Below the pieces are notes generated by a model, which saw only the letters and a program-made list of their open reading frames with translations, did not search any database and had not been told where the DNA came from. From contig UQUZ01000012.1 of the NCBI GenBank assembly GCA_900544375.1, forward strand, positions 1 to 57,977: a stretch of DNA of 57,977 bases, read 5' to 3'. Position 1 is the stretch's first letter. Each line of letters begins with the position of its first letter. Both the position numbers and the translations under genes were made by a program. The stretch is from an uncultured Oscillospiraceae bacterium (GTDB lineage: Bacteria; Bacillota; Clostridia; Oscillospirales; Acutalibacteraceae). Below are positions 43,530-53,285 of this stretch, in pieces.

Positions 43530-44279
43530 CTATCCGATTTCCCGTATAACCGTGCCGTTCGGATCGATAAAAACAACCTTGCCAACCGCCGCATCCTGAA
43601 ACTCTGTGAGGATAACGCCGGAGATCTGCGTCATCTCAGCCTGTGTGATCTCCTTACTCTTTTCAGCATAAGTATCCTCCAGCGCCATAAAGAGCACCTG
43701 AGCCACCTTGGCGTCGTCAACAATCCGGCTATCGATATCCGCCTTGATTTTGCTCACCTTTTCCCCGGTAATATCCGCAAGCAGCTGGTAAACCGGCAGG
43801 CCGTAGCCTGCGATCCGGGCATAATTTTGCGCGTCATCCTGTGTAGTCAGGTTATAAAATAATTTTCCAATTTCTGCAACGTCGGCACTGCGAAAGCCCA
43901 GTTCTTCCGCCGCGCCGCAGAGGCCAGGGAAAAAGGCGTCCATCTGCTCTGTGTCGAAAAAGCCGGATAACATCACAGATGCAGAAGCATATTTTGTAGA
44001 TTCTTCTTTTAATGTGATCTCCGCCCGCACTACACCATCCTGCCGGAACACATCCGCCTTGCCGATATGATGATACCAGCCCTTACTGGAATGCTTGCTA
44101 AGCAGCTTGGCCAAAGAAGCGGAAAGCGTTTCATCCGGCGCCTCCCATGTCACCTCAGCGGAGCTGTTAGGAACAGGGCCGCCGCTGGATTCATCGGGAG
44201 GAAGGCCATCCCTCCCGCAGGAAACAAGCGATAAAAGGAGCAGGGCGGCAACCGCCGCATAGAACAATCGTTTTTTCAT
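43530..44279 (-). CDS. Putative lipoprotein, unknown function
   Basis: A 249-residue exported protein. The signal peptide ends in LVSC, a lipobox, so it should be lipid-anchored on the outer membrane face. The mature part has a linker rich in Ser and Pro, then a soluble alpha/beta region with no recognised domain. Ribosome binding site GGGAG lies seven bases before the ATG at 44279. It has no close co-directional partner, and its role is not evident. Confidence 0.8.
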   Translation of the reverse strand: MKKRLFYAAVAALLLLSLVSCGRDGLPPDESSGGPVPNSSAEVTWEAPDETLSASLAKLLSKHSSKGWYHHIGKADVFRQDGVVRAEITLKEESTKYASASVMLSGFFDTEQMDAFFPGLCGAAEELGFRSADVAEIGKLFYNLTTQDDAQNYARIAGYGLPVYQLLADITGEKVSKIKADIDSRIVDDAKVAQVLFMALEDTYAEKSKEITQAEMTQISGVILTEFQDAAVGKVVFIDPNGTVIREIG

Positions 44280-44394
44280 TTCCATTCTCCCGCTTTGATC
44301 GTTTCGAAAAATTCATGTTTTATTATACGGGTTTCCAAAAGCTTTGTAAATATAAAACTGCAAAACCGGAGAAGGCGCCCCGCACAGCGGAAAA

Positions 44395-44441
44395 TTGAAA
44401 AAAACAGGCCGCTGCAAAACATATAGTTTGCAGCGGCCTGT
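44395..44441 (-). terminator. Terminator of the M28 peptidase gene
   Basis: A perfect CAGGCCGCTGCAAA/TTTGCAGCGGCCTG stem (44405-44418 and 44427-44440) followed on the minus strand by TTTTTTT. Confidence 0.85.
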
Positions 44442-44458
44442 TTATAGATACGTTTTAA

Positions 44459-45772
44459 TTAAAAAACAATTTTCAGAATGATGTGGAGAATCACCTTTGC
44501 CACGCGCACAAATACTTCCTTAAAAATGTGCTCGATCCAATCAATAACCGGCCCTTTTTCCTCCCGCAGGGCATTTTGGGCGGCGGTCAGCGCCTTTTGG
44601 GCGAAGTCTACCTTCTGCTGGTCGCCCGCCAGAATGCTGTCATCCGCGAGCACCTTTTCCGCATTGGCGAGCGCAATCCGGAAGGCCGCTACAGAAGCCT
44701 CCGTATATTTGGAGGTCTCCACTGCCTTGGCAGCGTCTACCGCGGCGGCAAGTGCCGCCTTATCCGCCAGGAGCCCATCCGGGCTGACGCGCTGAAGCAT
44801 AGCGGGCAGAAGCTGGGCATAAGCGGCAAGCGTATCCTTTGCGCGGGAGCCCCACTCGTTCTCAATAAAGGTCAGGTCGTCGCGGCCCGGCACGTGCATG
44901 ACCTCGCCGGATTCCGTTTCATAAGCGCCGGTGCTGCCCCACTCCGGGTGATCGGGGTCATCCGGCAGCTCCCAGTTAGCCGCCTCAAAATACACATAGG
45001 GCAGGCCGATATTTTTAAAGGAAGCATGGTCGCTCCAGTCGCCCGTCGTGGGCGTCTGAAGGGCGTTGAGCTCCGTGTCGTTGAGACGGATACCGAGCCC
45101 AAGCTCATCGGCAAGCGCTTTCGTCTGATACACACCCCAGGCCTGATCGACTTCTCCGGTTTGCTCATTCACTATGCCGCCATAAACATAGCGGTAAGTG
45201 CCGGCCAGGATTGAATCCAGATTGATCATCAGAACGGTATTTGCAATTTCTTCCGCGCTCATGCTATCCGCATACGCCTTGGAGCCGCGCAGGCCCGCTT
45301 CCTCCGCGCCGAAGAAAATGAATTTGATGGTATAAGGCGTGCTGACGCTGAACATACGCTTAGCTGTTTCCAGCGTGACAGAGGTACCGGAGCCGTTGTC
45401 GTCCACGCCAGCGGTATTAACGCTGTCATAATGCGCGCCTACGATGATCTGCTTCTCAGATCGGCCGGGCTTGGTCACGATCACATTCCGGCTGTCAACC
45501 GTCGTGCCGCGGCTAGTGTAGCTGAAGGCCTGCTGTGCCACCTCATAGCCGAAGCTTTCCAGCTCGCCCGCAATATATGCGGCGGCTTTTGCCTCCTGCT
45601 CCGTACCCGCACGGCGCGCGCGCAGGTTGGCATCCAGATACTGTACATAGCTGTAAGCATCCGCTCCATAGGCGGTAGAATCGTCCGCCGCAACAGCGGT
45701 GATCCCACAGGAGAACACCGTGCACAGCATCACAAGCGCCATCAGTGCCGCAAGGAATGACTTCTTTTTCAT
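44459..45772 (-). CDS. Secreted M28-family aminopeptidase with FIVAR-like domain and amphipathic tail
   Basis: A zinc aminopeptidase exported through an N-terminal signal peptide (cleavage likely after AVAA near residue 33). Zinc and catalytic residues are visible: VGAHYDS (His), VDDNGSG (Asp), FGAEEAGL (base and ligand Glu), MINLDS (Asp) and DWSDHASF (His). A coiled FIVAR-like region covers about residues 350-410 (AALAAAVDAAKAVETSKYTEA). The last 30 residues form an unusual amphipathic, hydrophobic tail (WIEHIFKEVFVRVAKVIL), probably a membrane or wall anchor. Start taken at the ATG at 45772; a GTG four codons upstream is possible. Confidence 0.9.
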   Translation of the reverse strand: MKKKSFLAALMALVMLCTVFSCGITAVAADDSTAYGADAYSYVQYLDANLRARRAGTEQEAKAAAYIAGELESFGYEVAQQAFSYTSRGTTVDSRNVIVTKPGRSEKQIIVGAHYDSVNTAGVDDNGSGTSVTLETAKRMFSVSTPYTIKFIFFGAEEAGLRGSKAYADSMSAEEIANTVLMINLDSILAGTYRYVYGGIVNEQTGEVDQAWGVYQTKALADELGLGIRLNDTELNALQTPTTGDWSDHASFKNIGLPYVYFEAANWELPDDPDHPEWGSTGAYETESGEVMHVPGRDDLTFIENEWGSRAKDTLAAYAQLLPAMLQRVSPDGLLADKAALAAAVDAAKAVETSKYTEASVAAFRIALANAEKVLADDSILAGDQQKVDFAQKALTAAQNALREEKGPVIDWIEHIFKEVFVRVAKVILHIILKIVF

Positions 45773-46004
45773 AAAATTGCTCACCCTTTCCTTCTTCTCG
45801 CAATCTCAGCGCTGCAAATCGCTAAAACATGTTTCTCAGTTTAGCCCTTTTTTCAGCCCGCGTCAATGGGAAAGGGAGAATTTGCATGTACAAGATCAGG
45901 GCAGCTTTCAATGAATTTTTATAATTTTTGATGAATAAATATTACTTTTTACGCTTTGACAATGCATATTATGCAATTGTTAATACAGTCAAGGTGTAAC
46001 CATA

Positions 46005-46670
46005 CTACTGATTTTCAGCGAACACATAGGTTTCTTCCCCGGAATCCGACCGGTAGCGGTAAACATCATAAAACAGCTTATCGTATTTGATCCGCCCGCC
46101 CTCTGATACAATTTTCAGGCTATACTGCGGCGGAAGCCGGTAGTATTTGACAAACACATAATCCCGTGCCTCCAACAGGAAAAAGGCGAGCAGCATCACG
46201 CCCAATGCCGCGAGCAGTGCCCGCTTCGGCCTGGCTTGAAAGGTGAAAAACACTGCGGCTGCCAGCAGCAGGATCCCAACGATGGCCCCATAGAAGGCTA
46301 CAAAGGATGTATCAAACCCTAAAAAAAGCAAGGAGCCCGCCAACAACACCGCGCCCAGCGCATAAAGCAAATTCCGCCAAATGCGACGGATGCGCTTTTC
46401 CGCCGCCTCCAATGTATGAAGCACAAGCGCATCTGATTTCGCCAGCTCCTGCCCTGGCTTGATCGCTTCCCCTGAGAGCAGCTCGTTTATAGAAACCCCA
46501 AGCGCCTCGCTTAACGGCCGGAGCAGGGCAATATCCGGCAGCCCCTTGCCGGTTTCCCAACGCGATACGGCTTTATCCGTTACGCCAAGCCGTGTGGCCA
46601 GTTCCCTCTGCGTCCATCCCTTTTCGCGGCGAAGCGCCGCAATAAAGCATCCAATTTTTTGATGATCCAT
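46005..46670 (-). CDS. XRE-family regulator with C-terminal membrane segments
   Basis: A 221-residue protein. Residues 1-65 form a Cro/CI helix-turn-helix (TQRELATRLGVTDKAVSRWETGKGLPDIALL). Three or four hydrophobic helices follow (about 95-170), then a short extracellular tail. Such membrane-bound XRE regulators are common in Clostridia, often next to transporter genes. It lies about 110 bp downstream of copA on the same strand. Its ligand and targets are unknown. Confidence 0.87.
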   Translation of the reverse strand: MDHQKIGCFIAALRREKGWTQRELATRLGVTDKAVSRWETGKGLPDIALLRPLSEALGVSINELLSGEAIKPGQELAKSDALVLHTLEAAEKRIRRIWRNLLYALGAVLLAGSLLFLGFDTSFVAFYGAIVGILLLAAAVFFTFQARPKRALLAALGVMLLAFFLLEARDYVFVKYYRLPPQYSLKIVSEGGRIKYDKLFYDVYRYRSDSGEETYVFAENQ

Positions 46671-46777
46671 TTTACAATCGCCTCCTTGCAGACAGCATAC
46701 CGCAAGCTAGCGCAAAAATCACCCTATGCATCGTAGAACCGGCCGTTTTCCAGCATATATTCCCGCTGGATGACGCC

Positions 46778-49054
46778 TTACTGACCAGAACGCCACCGCC
46801 TCAGCCGCAGGGAATTGAGCACCACGCACACCGAACTCAGCGACATCGCGCCCGCCGCAAGCATCGGGTTCATGAGCGGCCCGCCAAATAAATATAGTAC
46901 GCCCGCCGCCACGGGGATGCCTAGCGTATTGTAGGCAAACGCCCAGAAGAGATTCTCCTGAATGATGCGCAGCGTCCGGCGGGAAAGCGCGATGGCCTGC
47001 GCCACCAGGGAAAGATCATCCCGCATCAGCACAATATCAGCCGATTCTATTGCTACATCCGTGCCGGAACCGATGGCAATCCCGATTTCTGCCATGGTCA
47101 AAGCGGGCGCGTCATTGATGCCGTCGCCCACCATGGCCACCGTTTTCCCCTTCTTTTGGAGCTGTTCTATCACATCCGCCTTCTCAGAGGGCAAAACATT
47201 TGCGAACACTTCGCTGATGCCAACCTGCTTTGCAATCGCCTGCGCAGTGGCCTCATGATCACCCGTGAGCATCACAACCTGCACGCCCATATCCCGGAGC
47301 TGCCCGACGGCATCTATGCTGTTTTTCTTCACGGTATCCGCTACAGCGATCACACCCGCCACACGCCCACCGCACGCTGCCAACATCGGCGTTTTCCCCT
47401 CCTGCGCAAAAAGCTTTGCCTGGGCAAGGCAGGGTTTTACGTCGATCCCGCTTTCCGCCATGAGCGCTTCATTGCCAAGGAGGATCGCTTCCCCTTCCAC
47501 AACTGCGGAGATGCCACGCCCCGGCAGCGCTTCAAACTGCTGCGCATCCAAGAGCGTGATCCCCTGCTCTGCCGCATATGCAACGATCGCATCGCCCAGC
47601 GGATGCTCGCTGCCCTTCTCCGCTGAGGCGGCTATGCGCAGAAGTTTCTCCCTTTCAAAACCGGGCGCCGGGATCAGATCGATCACTTTCGGCTTGCTAT
47701 TGGTAATTGTCCCAGTTTTGTCAAAGACTACTGTTGTGAGCTTATGCGCGGTTTCCAGCGCAACACCGCTTTTGATAAGAATGCCGTTTTCCGCGCCTTT
47801 CCCGGTGCCCGCCATAATGGCAGTCGGTGTGGCAAGGCCAAGCGCACAGGGGCAGGCAATCACCAACACCGCCACAAAAACCGTCAGTGCAAAAGCAACG
47901 CCTTTGCCAGCGATCAGCCAGGCGGCAGCCGCAACAATCGCGATAACAACAACGGCTGGAACAAACCATCCGGAGATTACATCCGCCAGCCGCGCGATGG
48001 GCGCTTTGGAATTCTGCGCCTGCTCAATCATGCGCACAATTTGGGAGAGCGCCGTATCCCCGCTTTTTTGATCCGTCCGTATACGGATAGATCCATTTTT
48101 GTTCACTGTGCCGCTGTAGACAAAATCACCCTCCTGTTTTTCCACAGGGATGCTCTCTCCTGTGAGCATGCTCTCATCCACAGATGTGTAGCCATTCATC
48201 ACTGTGCCATCCACAGGGATATGCATGCCGGGCTTCACGATCACCGTATCGCCAAGCTCCACTTCTTCCGCTGCCACGGTAACCTCTACGCCGTCGCGCA
48301 CTAAGATCGCCGTTTTGGGGGCAAGTTCCATCAAGCGGTAAATCGCCTCAGAGGTTTTCGACTTGCTGCGGGATTCAAGCATCCGGCCAAGCAGGATGAA
48401 GGTGATAATAATCCCAGCGGATTCAAAATACAACTCGTGGACAGCGCCTATTTTCCCCCTCCAAACCATGACGACTGAATAAACACTATAGAGAAATGCC
48501 GCGGCAGAGCCGATCGCCACTAGCGTATCCATATTCGGGCTTCCATGCAGAACCGCCTTGATTCCTTTGCTGTAAAAGCTGCGGCCCGCATAGAGGATCG
48601 GCAGCGTCAAAATCAGCTGGCACAGCACAAAAGCAAACGCATGGTGCATCGGATTAAGAAAGGGGGGCAGAGGCAGGCCCACCATATGGCCCATGGCGAT
48701 ATAGAGCAAGGGTGCTGCAAAAACGATCGCCAGAATAAAGCGGCGGCGGATGCTGTCCGTCCGTTTGGCAGTGCGTTTCTTTTCCGCCTCCACATCTCGT
48801 TTTGTCTCCACCTGCAAGGGGGTATAGCCCGCCTTCGCTATGGCGAGCTTAATATCGGCGATCCTCACCTTTGCCGGGTTAAACGAAACGGCAGCCCGAT
48901 TGGTTGCTATGCTCACGCTCGCCTGCTCCACACCGTCAAGCCGTCCAATCGCCTGTTCGACCGCCCGTGAACAGGCCGCGCAGGTCATGCCGTCCACGGG
49001 CAGGATAATAGATCGGGCTGTCTGATTGGCTTTCTCTGAATCGCTCATATACAC
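46778..49054 (-). CDS. copA: Copper-exporting P1B-type ATPase
   Basis: It pumps Cu(I) out of the cytoplasm. About 758 residues with one N-terminal metal-binding HMA domain (GMTCAAC), eight membrane helices, the metal-channel CPC at ACPCALGLATP, the phosphorylation site DKTGT, the actuator TGES, HPLG in the nucleotide domain and GDGINDAPAL. The likely start is the GTG at 49054 with AAAGGA upstream; ATG at 49048 is the alternative. No copper chaperone or CsoR/CopY gene is adjacent, so the regulator must lie elsewhere. Confidence 0.95.
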   Translation of the reverse strand: MYMSDSEKANQTARSIILPVDGMTCAACSRAVEQAIGRLDGVEQASVSIATNRAAVSFNPAKVRIADIKLAIAKAGYTPLQVETKRDVEAEKKRTAKRTDSIRRRFILAIVFAAPLLYIAMGHMVGLPLPPFLNPMHHAFAFVLCQLILTLPILYAGRSFYSKGIKAVLHGSPNMDTLVAIGSAAAFLYSVYSVVMVWRGKIGAVHELYFESAGIIITFILLGRMLESRSKSKTSEAIYRLMELAPKTAILVRDGVEVTVAAEEVELGDTVIVKPGMHIPVDGTVMNGYTSVDESMLTGESIPVEKQEGDFVYSGTVNKNGSIRIRTDQKSGDTALSQIVRMIEQAQNSKAPIARLADVISGWFVPAVVVIAIVAAAAWLIAGKGVAFALTVFVAVLVIACPCALGLATPTAIMAGTGKGAENGILIKSGVALETAHKLTTVVFDKTGTITNSKPKVIDLIPAPGFEREKLLRIAASAEKGSEHPLGDAIVAYAAEQGITLLDAQQFEALPGRGISAVVEGEAILLGNEALMAESGIDVKPCLAQAKLFAQEGKTPMLAACGGRVAGVIAVADTVKKNSIDAVGQLRDMGVQVVMLTGDHEATAQAIAKQVGISEVFANVLPSEKADVIEQLQKKGKTVAMVGDGINDAPALTMAEIGIAIGSGTDVAIESADIVLMRDDLSLVAQAIALSRRTLRIIQENLFWAFAYNTLGIPVAAGVLYLFGGPLMNPMLAAGAMSLSSVCVVLNSLRLRRWRSGQ

Positions 49055-49256
49055 AACCATCCTTTAAGGAACTCTATCCATGATAGAAAGGAAGTCCGCT
49101 AACATAGGAATTCCTTTGCCAAACGAAAACCCTTCCATATGATTTAGTTTAAGCGAAATTCCGTAAAAAATCCCACGATCTCTTTGTAAGAAACGGAATA
49201 TAGATACGAGTTGCCTGATGCAATAGGCGAGATGCGTTTCGCTTTGCTCTTCTTCC

Positions 49257-49298
49257 AAAAAAATGCCCGCTCCGACATCAGCCGGAACGGGCGCTCAT
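49257..49298 (-). terminator. Terminator of gapA
   Basis: Minus strand hairpin GCCCG-TCCG/CGGA-CGGGC (near 49265-49292) then ATTTTTTTGG, directly after gapA. Confidence 0.78.
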
Positions 49299-49318
49299 TT
49301 TAATGTTTATCCAACAAT

Positions 49319-50332
49319 TTAGCCAAGCTCCGCGAAATACTTGATCGTGCGGACCATCTGGCTCGTGTAGGAGTTCTCGTTGTCATACCAGGAAACAACC
49401 TGCACCTGATACAGGCCGTCGCCCAGCTCGGACACCATCGTCTGCGTGGAGTCGAAGAGGGAACCGTAACGGATGCCGATGATATCAGAGGAAACGATCT
49501 CATCCTCATTGTAGCCAAAGCTCTCGGAAGCGGCAGCCTTCATCGCGGCGTTGATGCCTTCCTTGGTGACGTTCTCGCCCTTGACAACAGCGGTGAGAAT
49601 CGTCGTGGAGCCGGTCGGAACCGGAACGCGCTGCGCGGAGCCGATGAGCTTGCCGTTGAGCTCCGGGATAACCAGGCCAATTGCCTTGGCGGCGCCGGTG
49701 GAGTTCGGCACAATGTTAGCGGCGCCGGCACGAGCCCTGCGCAGATCGCCCTTGCGATGCGGGCCATCGAGGATCATCTGATCGCCAGTGTAGGCGTGAA
49801 TGGTGGACATGATACCGCTCTGGATCGGGGCATAATCATTGAGGGCCTTCGCCATGGGCGCAAGGCAGTTTGTGGTGCAGGAAGCGGCGGAGATAATTTG
49901 ATCTTCAGCCGTCAGGGTGTTTTCATTAACGCTGAAAACGATCGTTTTCAGGTCGTTGCCCGCGGGAGCGGAGATGACAACCTTCTTCGCGCCTGCCTGA
50001 AGGTGGGCGGAAGCCTTATCCTTGGAGGTGAAGAAGCCTGTGCACTCAAGCACGACGTCTACGCCCAGCTCGCCCCAGGGGAGCTCAGCGGGGTTGGCAT
50101 TCTTGTAAATCGTGATGACCTTGCCGTCCACCGTGATGGAATCCTCGCCCGCCTCAACAGTGTGACCGTCATAACGGCCCTGGGCGGTATCATACTTGAG
50201 AAGATGAGCAAGCATCTTCGGGCTGGTCAGGTCGTTGATCGCAACGACGTCATAGCCCTCGGCGCCGAACATCTGACGGAACGCAAGGCGGCCAATGCGG
50301 CCAAAACCATTGATTGCTACTTTTACTGACAT
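49319..50332 (-). CDS. gapA: Glyceraldehyde-3-phosphate dehydrogenase
   Basis: Glycolytic enzyme making 1,3-bisphosphoglycerate with NAD. 337 residues, type I. NGFGRIGRLAFRQM is the NAD-binding start, SAASCTTNCLAP has the catalytic cysteine, and STIHAYTGDQMILD the phosphate and base residues; WYDNENSYTSQMV ends the fold. GGAGGT is placed seven bases before the ATG at 50332. It has its own strong promoter and terminator and is transcribed alone. Confidence 0.96.
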   Translation of the reverse strand: MSVKVAINGFGRIGRLAFRQMFGAEGYDVVAINDLTSPKMLAHLLKYDTAQGRYDGHTVEAGEDSITVDGKVITIYKNANPAELPWGELGVDVVLECTGFFTSKDKASAHLQAGAKKVVISAPAGNDLKTIVFSVNENTLTAEDQIISAASCTTNCLAPMAKALNDYAPIQSGIMSTIHAYTGDQMILDGPHRKGDLRRARAGAANIVPNSTGAAKAIGLVIPELNGKLIGSAQRVPVPTGSTTILTAVVKGENVTKEGINAAMKAAASESFGYNEDEIVSSDIIGIRYGSLFDSTQTMVSELGDGLYQVQVVSWYDNENSYTSQMVRTIKYFAELG

Positions 50333-50374
50333 TCTAACTACCTCCATATGATTATTACATGGACATGCGTATAT

Positions 50375-50403
50375 ATATTAACCCTTTCCGCAGAAATATG
50401 CAA
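50375..50403 (-). promoter_or_regulatory. Promoter of gapA
   Basis: Minus strand: TTGCAT (50398-50403), 17 bases, TAATAT (50375-50380). Confidence 0.7.
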
Positions 50404-50489
50404 GGATTTCGCTGTAAAATGAACCACTGCGGGTAAGTTTTGTTAATGCTCAACAAAATCTCAAATTGCCAAAAGAAAAAGGGTATGAT

Positions 50490-51377
50490 ATGGACGAACT
50501 TCCCGGCCAAACGAAACCAAACAAGGAGCTATCATACGTGCTTTCTTTTCTTCAAAATAGATTTGACAGGCTGGCAGCGATCCCAGTCTGCCCGGAAAAT
50601 GAATCGCAGCTGCGCGAAGAAATCCACCTGCTGCTCACGCTCTCCCATCTGTGCGCCGCAAGCGCAGATCAAACGCAAAAGCAGAATCTGGCGCATTTGA
50701 CGCAGGGCTGCCACAACATCCTGCGTAAGCTTGAAAACCTGATGCTTTGCCACGCGCATGTTTTCCCTTTTGAATCCTGTGCGTTCGTTTCCTTCCTCGA
50801 TGATATCTGTTGCGCATGCGATCTCTTGCTCAGCGGTTGCGGCAAACGTGTTTTATTCGATGCAGATTTGCATCTGCAAGCCTTTTCATACGATCCGGGG
50901 CACAGCGGCCTTTTGCCAAATGGCTACGACAAATGTGCTTTATTCCATATCGGAACGCCGGAAGCGCTTGTTGCGTGCGCTCCCGGGCCTGTGCGTACCG
51001 CGCTGTTGAACCTGATTGCAAACGCCGCCCTCCATTCGCAATCCACCACTATTCTTGTTCGCCTTTCCTGCACGCCCAGCCATATGCTCGTTACCGTGCG
51101 CAGCGCCGGAGAAACCTCTCTTTACGCGCTTCAACGGGGAACGGATACGGCCGGTTCAGGCCTGTGCGCCGTGCGCCGGTGCGCGGAGCTGCATAAAGGC
51201 ACGCTCTTCTTCCAAAGTGATGAATACGGTACGGCGGCGGCGTTTGCCCTGCCGCGGGATTTGGAAGCTCCGGAGGAAGCGTATCCCCTCCCCCAACCGG
51301 ATTTTGTGGAATATATCTGTGACAGGATGAGCCCGGTGTACACGGGGTTGTGCGGGCTGTGCCCATGCCCGGTGTGA
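50490..51377 (+). CDS. Histidine-kinase-like ATP-binding protein, degenerate
   Basis: A 295-residue soluble protein with a HATPase_c fold in the C-terminal half. The N box is present (LLNLIANAALHS), as is the G2-like GSGLCAVRRCAE. The G1 box (DxGxG) is not recognisable in VRSAGETSL, and no phospho-acceptor SHELRTP-type H box is seen in the helical N-terminal half (LAHLTQGCHNILRKLEN). The protein is cysteine-rich and ends in LCGLCPCPV. The ATG at 50490 follows AAAAAGGG. It may be a pseudokinase or an anti-sigma or Spo0B-like protein. It converges with the ABC module. Confidence 0.72.
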   Translation: MDELPGQTKPNKELSYVLSFLQNRFDRLAAIPVCPENESQLREEIHLLLTLSHLCAASADQTQKQNLAHLTQGCHNILRKLENLMLCHAHVFPFESCAFVSFLDDICCACDLLLSGCGKRVLFDADLHLQAFSYDPGHSGLLPNGYDKCALFHIGTPEALVACAPGPVRTALLNLIANAALHSQSTTILVRLSCTPSHMLVTVRSAGETSLYALQRGTDTAGSGLCAVRRCAELHKGTLFFQSDEYGTAAAFALPRDLEAPEEAYPLPQPDFVEYICDRMSPVYTGLCGLCPCPV

Positions 51378-51389
51378 AAGAAAATAAAC

Positions 51390-52061
51390 TCAGCCGTCAA
51401 CCGCTTTTAAATGGCCGTCTTCCATCAAGTAGCGAGAATTACTATATGCGGCAACCTCGTTATCATGCGTCACAACAACGATACTGATTCCGTGTTGATT
51501 TAAGCGCCGCAAAAGCTCCATGATCTGTCGTGATGTTTCGCTGTCCAAAGCACCGGTAGGTTCATCGGCTAAAATAATTTTGGGATGGTTGATCAATGCG
51601 CGGGCAATTGCCACCCGTTGCTTTTGCCCACCGGAAAGTTGATTGACATTCTTATTCATCTGGTTTTCTAAATCGACCAATCGAAGGGCCTCAACCGCTC
51701 TGCCCTGCAATTCCCTATAAGGGGTTCGATTAAAATATAAAGGCAATGTTACATTGAACAAAACGCTTTGGCTTGATATGAGAGAAAAATCCTGCATAAC
51801 AAACCCTATTTTTTCATTTCGCAGCTTTGCCTTTTGCGGCTCAGTGAAACTCTTTACAGATTTTCCCTCTATCATATAATCCCCGCAATCGTAGTCATCC
51901 AGGCAGCCCATAATATGAAGCAGCGTTGATTTTCCAGACCCTGATTTTCCCTGAATCGAAATAAAATCCCCTTCCTCCACGTGGAAACTCACTTGACACA
52001 ATGCCTGAAATTTTTGGCCTCCAACCGGATAGGTCTTGCTAATATTTTGAAGCTGGAGCAT
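51390..52061 (-). CDS. ABC transporter ATP-binding protein, MacB/LolD-like
   Basis: A 223-residue ATPase. Walker A GKSGSGKST, signature QLSGGQKQRVAIARAL, Walker B IILADEPTGALDSE and the H-loop VTHDNE are intact. This branch powers mechanotransmission or peptide efflux rather than nutrient uptake. Its start lies inside the permease stop (ATGATGA), with GGAGGG upstream. Last gene of the secreted-protein/permease module, and clearly more AT-rich than neighbouring housekeeping genes. Confidence 0.9.
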   Translation of the reverse strand: MLQLQNISKTYPVGGQKFQALCQVSFHVEEGDFISIQGKSGSGKSTLLHIMGCLDDYDCGDYMIEGKSVKSFTEPQKAKLRNEKIGFVMQDFSLISSQSVLFNVTLPLYFNRTPYRELQGRAVEALRLVDLENQMNKNVNQLSGGQKQRVAIARALINHPKIILADEPTGALDSETSRQIMELLRRLNQHGISIVVVTHDNEVAAYSNSRYLMEDGHLKAVDG

Positions 52062-53272
52062 CATTCCACCCTCCTATAGATTTCAATCGGTGAATTCTTT
52101 CTTAATACGCTATATATCATTCCTTGCGATATGAGGATCAGGATTCCAATATAAATCATAGCGCTTATAATACTGTAAGCGTCGAACCAGACTTCCCCGA
52201 AATCCAAAATTCTTCTGGCATTCAAAAAGCTATAACCGCTTACCATCAAGATCGTTGCAATCAGGGCTGTCAGCCCAATGAGAGCGATCCCCGCCGATGT
52301 GTAAAACAATATATTTCTCCGGCTACACCCACATAAAGAATACACTGCATACTGATTAATTTTTTGAAAGGTGAGCAAAACGGACACGCTCAACAGCATA
52401 ACCGTAGAGATCACCATCAAAAAGATGGGAAAGGGTAGGATTTCTTTTGCCTGCTGATGGATTTGCGCTCTAGTGGTTTCTACAATTTGAGCCATCGGTG
52501 CAGTTGAACCATATTCCGCTATTTCCTGGCGAAAAGCTTCTTTTTCCGCCTGCGTTACATCATCCTGATATCGAATAATGAAATAAGGGTCCGAAACGAT
52601 GCTGTTATTTTGTTTCAATTGATCCATCAGGCTCTCTGTCACAGGCACTATAAACTGATCTCCCTGTGAAAAAAAATAGGAGGCATTTAACATATCCGCA
52701 GTCCCTGAGCTATTGAAAGCAGGCGTATAGGCATATGGTCCGAGAGAACCGCAAACCCTGACGCCAAGTTGAAAGGGCTGTTTTCCATCGATTGTCAACA
52801 AAATTTCCTCTCCTACTTTTGCCTTTGATTCCTGTGAACCCCCAATGACTGCTGGAAGCGATTGTGTACCTTCCACAGAATCCGGCATCCACTTTCCGCG
52901 CGTGACACGCAGTGGAAAGGCTGCCTGCATCGGTGCATCATACAACATGACCACATGGCGTACCTTTTTATATTCCGTTACCGCAAACTGTGCTTTTAGG
53001 ACTTCGGCGACAATGCTATAAGAATCCATTTTTTCAATCAATTGCTGTGTATACGCTTCATCCAAAGAACCCGGACCGGAAAGTTCCTGCATGAAATAGT
53101 CTGCATTTTCAAGCCCCGCATGTGCCAATAAGTCAAGGGTATAGGTGCTCAGACGATACTGGCCCAATGAAACTGTCATTACCAGAAGAGAAATCGTCAT
53201 AATAACCAACACCAAAATAGAAGGAACTACGTTTTGGCGATAGGTTTCTAAGATCAACCTGATTTTTTTCAC
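52061..53272 (-). CDS. FtsX/MacB-type ABC transporter permease
   Basis: About 403 residues: a helix at roughly residues 14-35, a large extracellular domain (about 250 residues), and three further helices near the C-terminus (FLMVISTVMLLSVSVLL, IALIGLTALIATILM, YIGILILISQG). That is the MacB/LolC topology, in which the ATPase moves the extracellular domain instead of a membrane channel. The GTG at 53272 with AGGGGG upstream is preferred over the GTG at 53293. Second of two non-identical permeases, which probably form a heterodimer. Confidence 0.85.
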   Translation of the reverse strand: MKKIRLILETYRQNVVPSILVLVIMTISLLVMTVSLGQYRLSTYTLDLLAHAGLENADYFMQELSGPGSLDEAYTQQLIEKMDSYSIVAEVLKAQFAVTEYKKVRHVVMLYDAPMQAAFPLRVTRGKWMPDSVEGTQSLPAVIGGSQESKAKVGEEILLTIDGKQPFQLGVRVCGSLGPYAYTPAFNSSGTADMLNASYFFSQGDQFIVPVTESLMDQLKQNNSIVSDPYFIIRYQDDVTQAEKEAFRQEIAEYGSTAPMAQIVETTRAQIHQQAKEILPFPIFLMVISTVMLLSVSVLLTFQKINQYAVYSLCGCSRRNILFYTSAGIALIGLTALIATILMVSGYSFLNARRILDFGEVWFDAYSIISAMIYIGILILISQGMIYSVLRKNSPIEIYRRVE

Positions 53273-53285
53273 GCTTTGCTTCCCC

